64,000 bases of DNA from Radiobacillus deserti (GTDB lineage: Bacteria > Bacillota > Bacilli > Bacillales > Amphibacillaceae). The DNA lies in NCBI RefSeq assembly GCF_007301515.1, contig NZ_CP041666.1:3534001-3598000 (forward strand). The letters are read 5' to 3'. Under the pieces are notes generated by a model, which saw only the letters and a program-made list of their open reading frames with translations, was not told the origin of the DNA and ran no database searches. Positions 27,599 to 36,210 of this stretch are shown here, piece after piece. The position numbers and the translations under genes are program-made. How positions within the stretch are numbered: position 1 is the first letter of the stretch; every line of letters begins with the position of its first letter.

Positions 27599-27757
27599 AT
27601 GGAAAAATCTACAAAAAGCGATTCCCTAATCGGAAAAAATGAAGATATTCAAAAGGCAAACGAAAATATTTCAGATAATCTCGATACAATTGCTTTTTAT
27701 TTACTAGAAGCAATCCAACGTAAGTCAGATAATCAATTAAAGAAAAAAGGAGCATAA
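27599..27757 (+). CDS. Small helical protein leading the recombinase operon, 52 aa
   Basis: ATG with GGAGG at nine bases. MEKSTKSDSLIGKNEDIQKA ... ISDNLDTIAFYLLEAIQRKS: a charged, entirely helical peptide with a basic tail. It ends two bases before the small recombinase start, so it belongs to the same operon. Its position and size would suit a recombination directionality factor or accessory subunit, which is speculation. Confidence 0.6.
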   Translation: MEKSTKSDSLIGKNEDIQKANENISDNLDTIAFYLLEAIQRKSDNQLKKKGA

Positions 27758-27759
27758 TT

Positions 27760-28200
27760 ATGAAAAACAACAGAAAAGTAATTGGATTATATACTCGTGT
27801 ATCATCTGGACAAAAAGCACAATTTGGACAAGGGATGGAACAAAAAATAGGCATACGAGTTGCGAAGGAATTGTTTGGACAAGACATTGACATAAAATTC
27901 TATGTAGATGAAGGCTTTGGGCCGAAATGTAACACTGAAAGAAACCAGATGTTGAAAGATGTAAAACAGTGTAAACTAGATGCAGTTATCACCTATTGTG
28001 TCAGTAGGATTAGTAATACATTTTCACACGCATTAAAAGTAGTAAAAGAAATTCACTACTCAAATGTCCGCTTTATCAGTATAATTGAAGGAGAGTACAC
28101 TCCTCTTAAATTAAACCGAGAATTCAAGATATTGGAAGTTCTTGCTCAACTCGAACGTAAAGATCATGCTGAAAGAATTAAAAAAGGGGATTGCGTTTAA
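27760..28200 (+). CDS. Catalytic-domain-only serine recombinase, 146 aa
   Basis: A resolvase-type N-terminal domain: YTRVSSGQ contains the nucleophile Ser15, YVDEGFG and ITYCVSRIS follow. The large-serine-recombinase DNA-binding domains are absent and the gene stops after the domain. Compared with the next gene, SRLSRSL (two catalytic arginines, R87 and R90) reads SRISNTF here, so the second arginine is Asn86. It may be inactive and act as a partner or inhibitor. The next gene starts 29 bp downstream. Confidence 0.75.
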   Translation: MKNNRKVIGLYTRVSSGQKAQFGQGMEQKIGIRVAKELFGQDIDIKFYVDEGFGPKCNTERNQMLKDVKQCKLDAVITYCVSRISNTFSHALKVVKEIHYSNVRFISIIEGEYTPLKLNREFKILEVLAQLERKDHAERIKKGDCV

Positions 28201-28229
28201 GAAACAACTAAAAAAGGAGGGAGCAAAAA

Positions 28230-30032
28230 ATGAAGCCTAAAAAAGTTGTCGGAATTTACATAAGAGTTTCAACCTATAAACAGGTAGAAAACGGATTTTC
28301 ATTAGATGCTCAATTAGAAGAAGGAACTAAAGAAGCACACCGCAAGTTTGGACAAGATATTCTAATTGAAAGCTATGTTGATGGGGGTATTAGTGGTAAA
28401 AACACTAAGGATCGACCTGCTTTAAATCGGATGATGAGGGATGTAGCCGAAGGGAATATAGATGCAATTATAACTTATAAAGTTAGTAGATTGAGCCGTT
28501 CACTATCTGATTCCTTAAAAATCGTGGAAGAGATCCATAAAGAAAAAGTTAAATTTATAAGTATTAAAGAGGGAGAATACGGTACGCCGCATGGAAATTT
28601 ACAGTTTAACATATTGGTCTCGGTGGCACAGTACCAAAGAGAAGATGTTGCAGAAAATGTCCAATTTGGAATGTCACAACGTGCAAGAGAGGGTAAATGG
28701 AATGGAGGACAATTACTAGGTTACGATACAGTCAGCAAAGAATTGATCATTAATGAAGAAGAAGCTGAAACAATAAAGTTAATCTTTGATAAGTATGTCC
28801 GTGAAGGTTGGGGTACAAAGAAAATATCCAATCACCTTAACGAAATTGGGAAACGGACAAAAAAGGGGAAAACATTTTCCATTGTATCTGTATCTACTAT
28901 CCTTGATAATCCTGCATATAAAGGATACACCCGCTACAACCAAGTGATAGGTTGGGAAACGAATAGAAGAAAAGGGAAAAACCCAGATTATATTTTAACA
29001 AAAGGGATTCATGAACGCATCATTGATGAGGAAACATGGGATAAGGCTGCCGAACTAAGAGAAAAACGTCGCACTGGTACACCGAGACAATACTCTGGAT
29101 CGTTCCCATTAACAAGCCTTGCCAAATGTCCGGAATGTGGTTCCTACATGACAAGTCAATATGGTTCAAAACGAAAGGATGGAACCAAAAAACGATACTA
29201 TGTTTGTGGACAGTATCATAATAAGGGTAGATCCGTTTGTAATCCAAACACCATTGATGCCGCCTGGCTAGAAAAAGCTGTCTTTGATAGACTAACTAAA
29301 TCATTACAGTCTGATTCAGTCATAAAAGACATTACCGAACGAATGAACAAACAATTGGAAAAGCATCCTAAGTATGCTGAACAGTCAAAAGAAGTAAAAA
29401 TACTACAAAATCAATTAACGAAACTAGAAGCAAATAAAAAAAGAATTCAAGATTCAGTAGAAACAGGATCTGGTATCTACACCGAAGAAGAAGCAATAGC
29501 GAGAATAAATGGAATCCGTACTGAAATAAATGAAATACAAAATAAGATTTTCACCCTAATAGAAAAACAACCAAAAAATTCTACATCCATTAAACAAGTT
29601 ACACCCGAACTCATTCGCCAACAGCTTCAAGAGTTCCTTGATTTATCAACATACCTTGAGCCTATGCAATTCAGGGAATTACTTGTAGCCTCCATTGAAA
29701 AAATAGAGGCTGAGAAAAAGAGTCTAAAACATATTCACTTTTCATTCATTGCCCATATGCCTGAAGAAGAATCGAGTAATTCGATTCCTTCATTTATTAA
29801 ACATATTATACGAGAAAATAAATTATATAATAAACGTATCCCTTTAATCATAAAGGGTTTATATTTTAAGCCAATCCGCTACTTATTTATGGTAAGGTTC
29901 CCCCCGATTAATCCGAAACGCCCGATAAACCTGCTCCACCAACACCAGCCTCATCAGTTGATGCGGAAATGTCATCTTAGAAAACGACAGCGCAAAATCA
30001 CTTCGATCCGTTACTTCCTTACTCAAGCCTAG
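28230..30032 (+). CDS. Large serine recombinase of the rlmH island (integrase)
   Basis: 600 aa as read. Resolvase domain with nucleophile Ser14 (YIRVST), R87/R90 (SRLSRSL), recombinase domain (about 160-285), zinc ribbon with C300, C303, C326 and C337 (CPECGSY ... YYVCGQYHNKGRSVC), and a coiled-coil (about 375-425). ATG after AAGGAGG. It is Ccr-like in position. Codon 552 onward (LFMVRF) lies in the attachment site and the following 44 residues are the antisense of rlmH, not native protein. In an excised circle the frame would end FMIRFPVSI-stop, 561 aa. Nearly all of the active enzyme is upstream, so function should be preserved. Confidence 0.9.
   Translation: MKPKKVVGIYIRVSTYKQVENGFSLDAQLEEGTKEAHRKFGQDILIESYVDGGISGKNTKDRPALNRMMRDVAEGNIDAIITYKVSRLSRSLSDSLKIVEEIHKEKVKFISIKEGEYGTPHGNLQFNILVSVAQYQREDVAENVQFGMSQRAREGKWNGGQLLGYDTVSKELIINEEEAETIKLIFDKYVREGWGTKKISNHLNEIGKRTKKGKTFSIVSVSTILDNPAYKGYTRYNQVIGWETNRRKGKNPDYILTKGIHERIIDEETWDKAAELREKRRTGTPRQYSGSFPLTSLAKCPECGSYMTSQYGSKRKDGTKKRYYVCGQYHNKGRSVCNPNTIDAAWLEKAVFDRLTKSLQSDSVIKDITERMNKQLEKHPKYAEQSKEVKILQNQLTKLEANKKRIQDSVETGSGIYTEEEAIARINGIRTEINEIQNKIFTLIEKQPKNSTSIKQVTPELIRQQLQEFLDLSTYLEPMQFRELLVASIEKIEAEKKSLKHIHFSFIAHMPEEESSNSIPSFIKHIIRENKLYNKRIPLIIKGLYFKPIRYLFMVRFPPINPKRPINLLHQHQPHQLMRKCHLRKRQRKITSIRYFLTQA
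29883..29900 (-). other. Attachment site 1, rlmH 3' end
   Basis: GAACCTTACCATAAATAA on the minus strand: the true last five codons plus stop of rlmH, and the right end of the island. Sites 2 and 3 repeat this peptide. Confidence 0.8.
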
Positions 30033-30362
30033 CGATCCACCAATCACAAACGCAATCTTACTCTTTCCGTGTGTGGCAAGGTTGTCCATTTTTCGAGCTA
30101 ATTCTTCAGAGGTCAACATTTCCCCCATTATTTCCAGGGAAATAATGTAGGTGTCTGTCGAGATTTTGGAGAGGATTCGGTCTCCTTCTTTTCGCTTTAC
30201 TTCTTCCGCTTCCGCATCACTCATATTTTCTGGCGCCTTTTCATCAGGCAGTTCGATTATATCGATATTGGCATAAGCACCAAGTCGCTTCACATATTCT
30301 TGAATTCCCTGCTTTAAATATTTCTCTTTTAGTTTCCCTACTGCAATGATCGTTATCTTCAT
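29883..30362 (-). CDS. rlmH: 23S rRNA (pseudouridine1915-N3)-methyltransferase RlmH
   Basis: 159-aa SPOUT methyltransferase that methylates pseudouridine 1915 in helix 69 of 23S rRNA. Clear landmarks: KITIIAVGKLKEKYL at the N-terminus, IIELPDEKAPE, FVIGGSLGLSKEV (SAM-binding knot region), MTFPHQLMRLVLVEQVYRAF and the C-terminus NRGEPYHK. Length is normal, so insertion of the island left the protein intact. In staphylococci the same gene (orfX) is the SCC target. The recombinase ORF runs antisense over its last 150 bp. Confidence 0.97.
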   Translation of the reverse strand: MKITIIAVGKLKEKYLKQGIQEYVKRLGAYANIDIIELPDEKAPENMSDAEAEEVKRKEGDRILSKISTDTYIISLEIMGEMLTSEELARKMDNLATHGKSKIAFVIGGSLGLSKEVTDRSDFALSFSKMTFPHQLMRLVLVEQVYRAFRINRGEPYHK

Positions 30363-30472
30363 GTATCGTCCCTCGCATTACATTCTATTTCCTCTAGTTT
30401 ACCAAACACTTTGGAACTTCCCTAATACAAGTGTATAATGCAAGTAGCTCATACATAAAAGGAGTGACCTTA

Positions 30473-30832
30473 ATGAAAGAAATCGTATTTATTGAAACAG
30501 GAATGGGAACAGATGTGCACGGTCAAAATGTAACAAAAGCTGCGGTTCGAGCAGTCCATAACGCGATTCATTTCAACTCCATGCCTGGCATAAAAAAGAT
30601 TTTACCAGATCAAGACTTAAACAATATGCACGTAAATGTAAAGCTGGCGATTCCAGCAGATAAAGAGTTATTAGATGAAGAGGCAATACGCAAGGAAATC
30701 CCTTATGGAACAGTAACTATTCAAGTACAAGATGGTGGGATGGCAACGTCAAGTGGAATCTTGTTAGAGGATAAAGAGGACAAAAACGATTTAATGTATA
30801 TCGTTATTGCATCCGTTGAAGTCGGATATTAA
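30473..30832 (+). CDS. Lin0512 family protein
   Basis: 119 aa from the ATG following AAAGGAGTGACC; the frame is open to 30431 without a site. MKEIVFIETGMGTDVHGQNV, TKAAVRAVHNAIHFNSMPGI and VNVKLAIP are typical of the Lin0512 family, whose function is unknown. Followed 4-35 bp later by a terminator, so it is a single-gene transcript, divergent from rlmH. Confidence 0.85.
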   Translation: MKEIVFIETGMGTDVHGQNVTKAAVRAVHNAIHFNSMPGIKKILPDQDLNNMHVNVKLAIPADKELLDEEAIRKEIPYGTVTIQVQDGGMATSSGILLEDKEDKNDLMYIVIASVEVGY

Positions 30833-30835
30833 AGG

Positions 30836-30872
30836 ATAAGCATGTGATTTCCTCATCACATGCTTATTTTTA
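30836..30872 (+). terminator. Terminator after the Lin0512 gene
   Basis: ATAAGCATGTGAT / ATCACATGCTTAT is a 13-bp stem with a 5-nt loop, followed by TTTTTAT. Confidence 0.9.
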
Positions 30873-30928
30873 TCCAATTCTTTTCCCATCTCTGTTAAAA
30901 TGAGTACTGGAAAAGAAAGGATGTCGTT

Positions 30929-31639
30929 ATGGATTTTTGGTTTGACTTAGAGTACTCCATTCCACATATATCTATGTATCTTTTAGAATTTGCACTTGTT
31001 GCGTTTCTATTTATTAGAATCTATAAAAAGCGAAAGGAAGCCACTAAAATCTGGGTTGCCATCCTTGCCGTCATCGTAGGCTTATTCGTCCTTTCTATCG
31101 ATATTCCTGTTCAAGATGTAATCATTAGGCTTCCCATTTTACCGTTAGGAGCTTGGATTCTTTATTTTCTTTGGAGGCGAAGCAACAGATGGGAGACCTA
31201 TCGAACATTTACTTGGCTCGGCTTTCTCACCAGTTTTATCTCTATCGCCGTTATGCTAGGAGCGTCCTTCCTACACGATCTCATTTACCCAAAAGATAGT
31301 GTCTCTACGTATTTAGCAAATATCGAATCTAGTAAAGTGATTCGATTAGTGGATGAGGCACCTCCCGTTACGCTTCAAACTTCTACCCTACAAAAAATGC
31401 TGGCTTCTCTTGAAATGAAAGAGGTGGATAGTATAACCTGGTATCACAAATCGACGGAGGGACAGCAAGAATTGTTTCCATACCAACTAATGCAAGCACA
31501 ACCACGATTCGGAAGCAACATAGAAACTGTCATTTATGTACATAAGGATGGCAATGGTTTATTGATTCAAACAGAAGATCATCAATATTATTTCCACTCT
31601 GACCAATCGTTTTTAGAGAAAGGTGGAGATAAAAGATGA
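30929..31639 (+). CDS. Membrane protein with extracytoplasmic domain, 236 aa
   Basis: About four transmembrane helices in the first 130 residues (around 12-30, 40-62, 68-85 and 97-118), then a polar C-terminal domain of about 110 aa. ATG after AAAGGATG. Its last bases overlap the start of the next gene (4 bp), so the two are coupled. No family recognised. Confidence 0.7.
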   Translation: MDFWFDLEYSIPHISMYLLEFALVAFLFIRIYKKRKEATKIWVAILAVIVGLFVLSIDIPVQDVIIRLPILPLGAWILYFLWRRSNRWETYRTFTWLGFLTSFISIAVMLGASFLHDLIYPKDSVSTYLANIESSKVIRLVDEAPPVTLQTSTLQKMLASLEMKEVDSITWYHKSTEGQQELFPYQLMQAQPRFGSNIETVIYVHKDGNGLLIQTEDHQYYFHSDQSFLEKGGDKR

Positions 31640-32355
31640 AGGGTAGAAAGCTGCTATTATCACTAATCCTTGGTGGGATTATCATCCTTGCTTTAGGATA
31701 CTATTTTCGACCCCCTGGTGACTTCCCTTCTAAGCAAGACATCTTGAATCAGGTTCCAGAAGCAAAGACCATACAAGATATTATATTTCTAGATGATAAA
31801 CATGTATATGTTCCTTTCGTTACTAACAATAATGGGCGTGGATTTGCTTTGTGGGTTTGGAGAAATGGATGGAATGTAATATCGGAGGGAGATACGGGTG
31901 AACCAAGAATTTGGCAAGTAGATCCGAATAACCCTGATTCCTATTTCATCCTTTATAACATTCATCCAGCGGACAACATAAAGTCTATCAAGCTTTATCT
32001 TCTGCGTGGAAGTTACTATTCTGTCTCCTACGGCGAGCACACATACACTCCTAGTATTAAAAAGCACGTTTCGCAGGACGTATCGGAAGACACTTATGGA
32101 GCTATCAAGCTTCCAAACGACTGGAAGCAGCTTTTGGAGGGATATTCCAGAATATCCAAGCAAGAAAAGCAACAGCTCATCTATTTTAGTGGACCTACCC
32201 TTCACTTTGCGTGGAACGCTGCAAATGAACAAGGAGAAGAAGTGAAGCCTGAAGGAACATTTGGGACTGGATCTTCTACCACCGGACATTATATAATCAA
32301 CCCTTTAGACCACATATCATCAGAAGAGTTAAAGCAACACAACAAGAAGTTCTAG
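31636..32355 (+). CDS. Membrane-anchored or secreted protein, 239 aa
   Basis: N-terminal hydrophobic segment (LLLSLILGGIIILALGYYF, residues about 5-23) acting as signal anchor, followed by a globular, beta-rich extracytoplasmic part (IIFLDDKHVYVPFVTNNNGR, FALWVWRNGWNVIS). Coupled to the preceding membrane gene. No catalytic motif seen and no family recognised. Confidence 0.7.
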   Translation: MKGRKLLLSLILGGIIILALGYYFRPPGDFPSKQDILNQVPEAKTIQDIIFLDDKHVYVPFVTNNNGRGFALWVWRNGWNVISEGDTGEPRIWQVDPNNPDSYFILYNIHPADNIKSIKLYLLRGSYYSVSYGEHTYTPSIKKHVSQDVSEDTYGAIKLPNDWKQLLEGYSRISKQEKQQLIYFSGPTLHFAWNAANEQGEEVKPEGTFGTGSSTTGHYIINPLDHISSEELKQHNKKF

Positions 32356-32398
32356 TCTGTCCATCCCCCTCATACCTTGTACTAAGGGGGGATGTGTC

Positions 32399-32761
32399 AT
32401 GAAACGAGCAATTGCAAGCTCCAATCTAATTCATTATCTTGTGGCGTATGTGTTCTTGGCTTCTGGGATATTTAAACTTATCAGTGAAGATCTTGGTGGC
32501 GTTTTTGTTAGTCTTGGGTTACCTTATCCACTAAATACGATGTTCATGGTTGCTATTGTAGAAATTGCTTGTGGGATATGTATTTTATTAAATCGTTATG
32601 TCAAAATCGCTGTTATTGCCCTTATAGTGATTATGGTTGTGGCGATTCTACTTACGAAAGTTCCCGTGCTTCACGCTGGGTTTTTCCATTTCTTATTTGA
32701 AGCACGTCTTGATTTTGTTATGCTCGGCCTTCTTTTTATTTTATTCCGACAATATAAGTAA
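32399..32761 (+). CDS. DoxX family membrane protein
   Basis: 120 aa with four transmembrane helices (about 11-28, 46-63, 67-87, 98-116), the DoxX/DoxD-like fold: VAYVFLASGIFKLIS is the typical first helix and VAIVEIACGICILL the second. ATG at the end of a GGGGGGATGTGTC site. The role of this family is poorly known (redox- or thiosulfate-related membrane proteins). Confidence 0.8.
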   Translation: MKRAIASSNLIHYLVAYVFLASGIFKLISEDLGGVFVSLGLPYPLNTMFMVAIVEIACGICILLNRYVKIAVIALIVIMVVAILLTKVPVLHAGFFHFLFEARLDFVMLGLLFILFRQYK

Positions 32762-32840
32762 GATTTATTAGAGGGTTTTCCTTGCTCATGTAGAATACAT
32801 ACATGGGCATTTTATTTTGGAAAAAAAGGGAGGCCTTCTC

Positions 32841-33830
32841 ATGTATGTACCAAATGAAAAGCGATACAGCTCCATGTCTTATAATCGTGTTGGGAACTCT
32901 GGACTCAAGCTTCCCGCCATCTCACTAGGACTCTGGAATAACTTCGGAGGCGAGGATGTCTTTGAGAATCAACGCAACATGTTACGCAAAGCATTTGATT
33001 TAGGAATTACACATTTTGATTTAGCTAATAATTATGGCCCACCACCAGGGTCTGCAGAAGAAAACTTCGGACATATTCTCGAAAAGGATTTTCGTTCTTA
33101 TCGAGATGAGCTTGTCATTTCTACAAAAGCTGGCTTTACGATGTGGCCAGGCCCTTATGGAGATTGGGGTTCGAAAAAATATTTAGTTTCTAGCTTGGAC
33201 CAAAGCTTAACACGGATGGGAATAGACTATGTAGATATTTTTTACCATCACCGTCCCGATCCAGAAACGCCATTAGAGGAAACGATGGCAGCACTTGATT
33301 TAATCGTACGACAAGGAAAAGCACTCTATGTTGGCATTTCCAACTACGGTGTGGAGGATACTGCAAAAGCAATCGATATTCTCAAGAAACAAGGAACGCC
33401 ATTTATTATCCACCAAGCGGCCTACTCGATGTTAAATCGTTGGGTGGAGGATGGCTTAACCGATTTGCTGGCAAAAGAAGGCGCAGGCTGTATTGCCTTT
33501 GTTCCATTAGCACAAGGACTCTTAACGGATAAATACTTGGATGGCATCCCAAGTGACTCCCGTGCTGCCAAAGCATATATTAAATCGTTAAGCGAAAAAG
33601 ATGTTACACCGGAAGCCATTGAAAAAGTACAAAAGCTCAACGAACTAGCACGCGAACGCGGACAATCGTTAGCGCAAATGGCACTAATGTGGGTGCTCCA
33701 AGAGCAATCTGTCGTATCTGCCTTAATAGGAGCTAGTAAAGTAAGTCAAATTGAAGAAAATGTTCAAGCATTAGAGCATGCTGGATTTAGTGAAGAAGAA
33801 TTAACTATAATTGAAGAAATTTTAAAATAA
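32841..33830 (+). CDS. Aldo/keto reductase, YghZ (L-glyceraldehyde 3-phosphate reductase) type
   Basis: 329 aa from the ATG after GGGAGG. NADPH-dependent TIM-barrel reductase: FDLANNYGPP holds the catalytic Tyr region, VISTKAGF the Lys, and FYHHRPDPETP the His; VSALIGASKVSQIEENV is the C-terminal cofactor motif. Best match by recall is the Gpr/YghZ subgroup. A likely single-gene unit before a terminator. Confidence 0.9.
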   Translation: MYVPNEKRYSSMSYNRVGNSGLKLPAISLGLWNNFGGEDVFENQRNMLRKAFDLGITHFDLANNYGPPPGSAEENFGHILEKDFRSYRDELVISTKAGFTMWPGPYGDWGSKKYLVSSLDQSLTRMGIDYVDIFYHHRPDPETPLEETMAALDLIVRQGKALYVGISNYGVEDTAKAIDILKKQGTPFIIHQAAYSMLNRWVEDGLTDLLAKEGAGCIAFVPLAQGLLTDKYLDGIPSDSRAAKAYIKSLSEKDVTPEAIEKVQKLNELARERGQSLAQMALMWVLQEQSVVSALIGASKVSQIEENVQALEHAGFSEEELTIIEEILK

Positions 33831-33836
33831 GAAGGG

Positions 33837-33878
33837 AGCTCGAGGGGACAATCCATTGTTTTCTCGGGCTTTTACTTT
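33837..33878. terminator. Terminator between converging genes
   Basis: AGCTCGAG / CTCGGGCT with inner GACAAT / ATTGTT pairing, followed by TTTTACTTT. Confidence 0.65.
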
Positions 33879-33880
33879 CA

Positions 33881-34279
33881 TTAAGATAAAAACCGTTCTC
33901 TTTCCTCTGGAGATGGAATCCTACAGCTATCTCTTTTACCGAACCATTTATATCTATTCTTAGCAATGATTCCGTAAAAGAAGTCTCTAACCGGTTTAGG
34001 GATTATTAAAAAGCAATACGCAATCTTCCATAGACCTTTCAAATGCTTACATACTCGAAGAGCTGCGGAAGATTGAAAATAGCAGCTCTTGTTTTCGATT
34101 AGAACAAAACTATCCATATCCGTCGGAGCGTTATACTTCCTTAATAATTCCTGCCCAATCTCACTTTGTAGCGAAGCGAATTTAAACTGTGCGTTTGGAT
34201 CGCGTTTCATCACAAATTGAACACTTTTATCACAAAAATTACACTCTCCATCGAATAAAATAATCCGTTCCATATCCAT
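33881..34279 (-). CDS. Thiol-disulfide oxidoreductase DCC family (YuxK-like)
   Basis: 132 aa. FDGECNFCDKSVQFV gives the family name (D-x-x-C-x-x-C), the two cysteines forming a redox pair. The rest (FKFASLQSEIG ... RVCKHLKGLW) is typical of YuxK. It may act in disulfide or haem-related chemistry; exact role unknown. Length is normal. Confidence 0.85.
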   Translation of the reverse strand: MDMERIILFDGECNFCDKSVQFVMKRDPNAQFKFASLQSEIGQELLRKYNAPTDMDSFVLIENKSCYFQSSAALRVCKHLKGLWKIAYCFLIIPKPVRDFFYGIIAKNRYKWFGKRDSCRIPSPEERERFLS

Positions 34280-34318
34280 CCCACCTTGTTGCTAGTATAT
34301 CATGTCTCCAATCATTGA

Positions 34319-34353
34319 AAAAAGCACTCCAGCTTTTTAGAGGAGTGCTTTCA
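34319..34353 (-). terminator. Terminator after the chemotaxis receptor gene
   Basis: AAAGCACTCC / GGAGTGCTTT, 10-bp stem with an 11-nt loop and T-run on the minus strand (GCTTTTTTC). Confidence 0.8.
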
Positions 34354-34359
34354 ATTTAT

Positions 34360-36126
34360 TTAATGTTCGATTCGGAACTCTTTTACGGAATCGATAAGCT
34401 TTTCACTCATATCCTTCATTTGTAGGGAGGCTGCGGATACTTGCTCCATCGCCGCATTCGCTTCTTGGGAGACCCCTGCTACGTGCTCCGCATGATTCGC
34501 ATTTTGCTCCGTTATCTTTTCTACTTCTTGAATAGTTTCACGGATTTGGTTCGTTTGTGCTCCGACGTCTTTCATATGCTGACTGACTTGTTGAGATTGT
34601 CCTAATACTTCTTGTGTCGAATCGACAATTTGATAAAAGCTGTTGTTGGCATGTTCAATCATATTTCTTCCTTTTGCTGTTGATTCACTCGTTATGTTCA
34701 TCACGTCCATCGTTTCTTTCGTACTTACTTGAATGTCTGTACTAATTTTTTGAATATCGCTTGTCGCTTCAGAGGACCGTGTTGCCAGATCCCGAACTTC
34801 TTCTGCAACGACGGCAAATCCTTTACCCGCTTCCCCTGCTCTAGCCGCTTCAATAGACGCATTTAATGCTAGTAGCTTCGTTTGGTCGGAGATTTCTTTG
34901 ATCATATCCGCCATTCGATTGATATCTGTTGTTTTACTAGATAGCCACCCCATTTTTTCTAGCACTTGCTTCATTTGTTGGTCAATCACATTCATCTGCT
35001 GCAAAACTTCCTGCATTTCTGTTTGTCCCGAAACCGCATAGTGATTTGAATCATTGGATTGCTCGGTTACCATTTCCATACTTCGTACCACTTGCTCTAC
35101 GTAGGATGAAATTTGTTGAACGCCTGCCGTTACTTGCTCCATCGTTTCTTGTTGGTGTCTTGATGAAATAGAAACCTGATCCGCAGCTGCTGCCACTTCA
35201 CTACTTCCCATTTTCGTTTGCTCCGATTGGACGGATAAATTTTCAGAGGTTTCTAACACGTTATGGGCATGAAAATGGACTTGCTTCACGACCGCTCGTA
35301 CGTTTTCTGTCATTTGATTAAAGCTGTCATTTAACGTACCAATTTCATCCTTCGCTTTATAGTGCAAAGGTTCAATCGTTAAGTCTCCATTTGCAATATT
35401 TTTGATTTTGCTTGCTAGTTCAGCTAAAGGCTTTGTCATGACTCTAGAGGTTATGTACACCATGAAGATGGTAATCAGTATGGCAATGAGGCTTATGACA
35501 AGAATCCAGGTTTGACCAGATTCTGCAGTCTCTACGGTCTGGTTAGTTCCCAATACCATTTGTTCATTACTGGCCTCAATGATTTTTAGGATGGATTGGT
35601 TGGCACTCTCAAAGTTCGCATTTCCAATGAAGGCTCTCTCTTTAGCGGCTGCGAAATCTCCATCATTCGCAAAGCTCATTATTTCGGAAATCCCGTCGGT
35701 AAATTCGGTCCATTTTTTGGTGTAATTATCATATTGTTTATCTAGCTCTTCATCATTCGTTTTCTTAACAATAGATTCTAACGCTGATGAGGATTTTTCG
35801 ATGTTTTTTTGAGAAGATTGAATATCTGTTTGTAATTTTTTCAAGGTTACAGACATTGTCGTATTTGTGAGCTCATTAATATCCTTGCTTATTTGGAGCA
35901 TATCATTATTAATAGAAGTCGCATGAATTAAGGTGGGGAGGTTTTCTCGTTTAAGCTCTTGGGACTGATGAAGTGTTTCATTCATATTGTAATAAAGAAC
36001 ACCAGCCATCGTAATAAGAAGCAATAAGATGACACTAAAGCTTCTGATCAAGCGTTGTCTAATTGTTAGTTTATTTATGTCAATAATAGAAGGTTTTTTG
36101 ACCCATTTTTTCTTTATTTTTGTCAT
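34360..36126 (-). CDS. Methyl-accepting chemotaxis protein
   Basis: 588 aa. Layout: cytoplasmic N-terminus, TM1 (about 31-47), four-helix-bundle ligand domain, TM2 (about 206-226), HAMP, then the long coiled-coil signalling domain with the conserved tip (LLALNASIEAARAGEAGKGF followed by AVVAEEVRDLA). It senses small molecules and signals to CheA/CheW; ligand unknown. Strong, complete gene. Confidence 0.95.
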   Translation of the reverse strand: MTKIKKKWVKKPSIIDINKLTIRQRLIRSFSVILLLLITMAGVLYYNMNETLHQSQELKRENLPTLIHATSINNDMLQISKDINELTNTTMSVTLKKLQTDIQSSQKNIEKSSSALESIVKKTNDEELDKQYDNYTKKWTEFTDGISEIMSFANDGDFAAAKERAFIGNANFESANQSILKIIEASNEQMVLGTNQTVETAESGQTWILVISLIAILITIFMVYITSRVMTKPLAELASKIKNIANGDLTIEPLHYKAKDEIGTLNDSFNQMTENVRAVVKQVHFHAHNVLETSENLSVQSEQTKMGSSEVAAAADQVSISSRHQQETMEQVTAGVQQISSYVEQVVRSMEMVTEQSNDSNHYAVSGQTEMQEVLQQMNVIDQQMKQVLEKMGWLSSKTTDINRMADMIKEISDQTKLLALNASIEAARAGEAGKGFAVVAEEVRDLATRSSEATSDIQKISTDIQVSTKETMDVMNITSESTAKGRNMIEHANNSFYQIVDSTQEVLGQSQQVSQHMKDVGAQTNQIRETIQEVEKITEQNANHAEHVAGVSQEANAAMEQVSAASLQMKDMSEKLIDSVKEFRIEH

Positions 36127-36210
36127 GAAAAATCATCCTTTTGTCCTATTTAGATAGCTTAAGGATAATCAATTCCTACTCCACAAAAAAGACTTTTCCC
36201 AATAACTTTA

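Larger units (their letters stand above)
9807..29900. mobile_element. SCC-like genomic island integrated at the 3' end of rlmH
   Basis: About 20 kb bounded by near-identical sites at the rlmH 3' end (29883-29900) and at 9807-9824. A large serine recombinase lies at the rlmH side, as Ccr proteins do in staphylococcal cassette chromosome elements. The interior is visibly more A/T-rich than the flanking core genes and holds defence-type cargo (restriction-modification, OLD nuclease, KAP/HEPN operon), regulators, a Rep-like protein and remnants. Known: SCC elements insert at this position in staphylococci. Inferred: this Bacillaceae element uses the same target by the same mechanism. Confidence 0.75.

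Noticed and set aside
29901..30032. C-terminal 44 residues of the large recombinase as native protein
   Set aside because: They are the antisense translation of the rlmH 3' end and appear only because the element is integrated.
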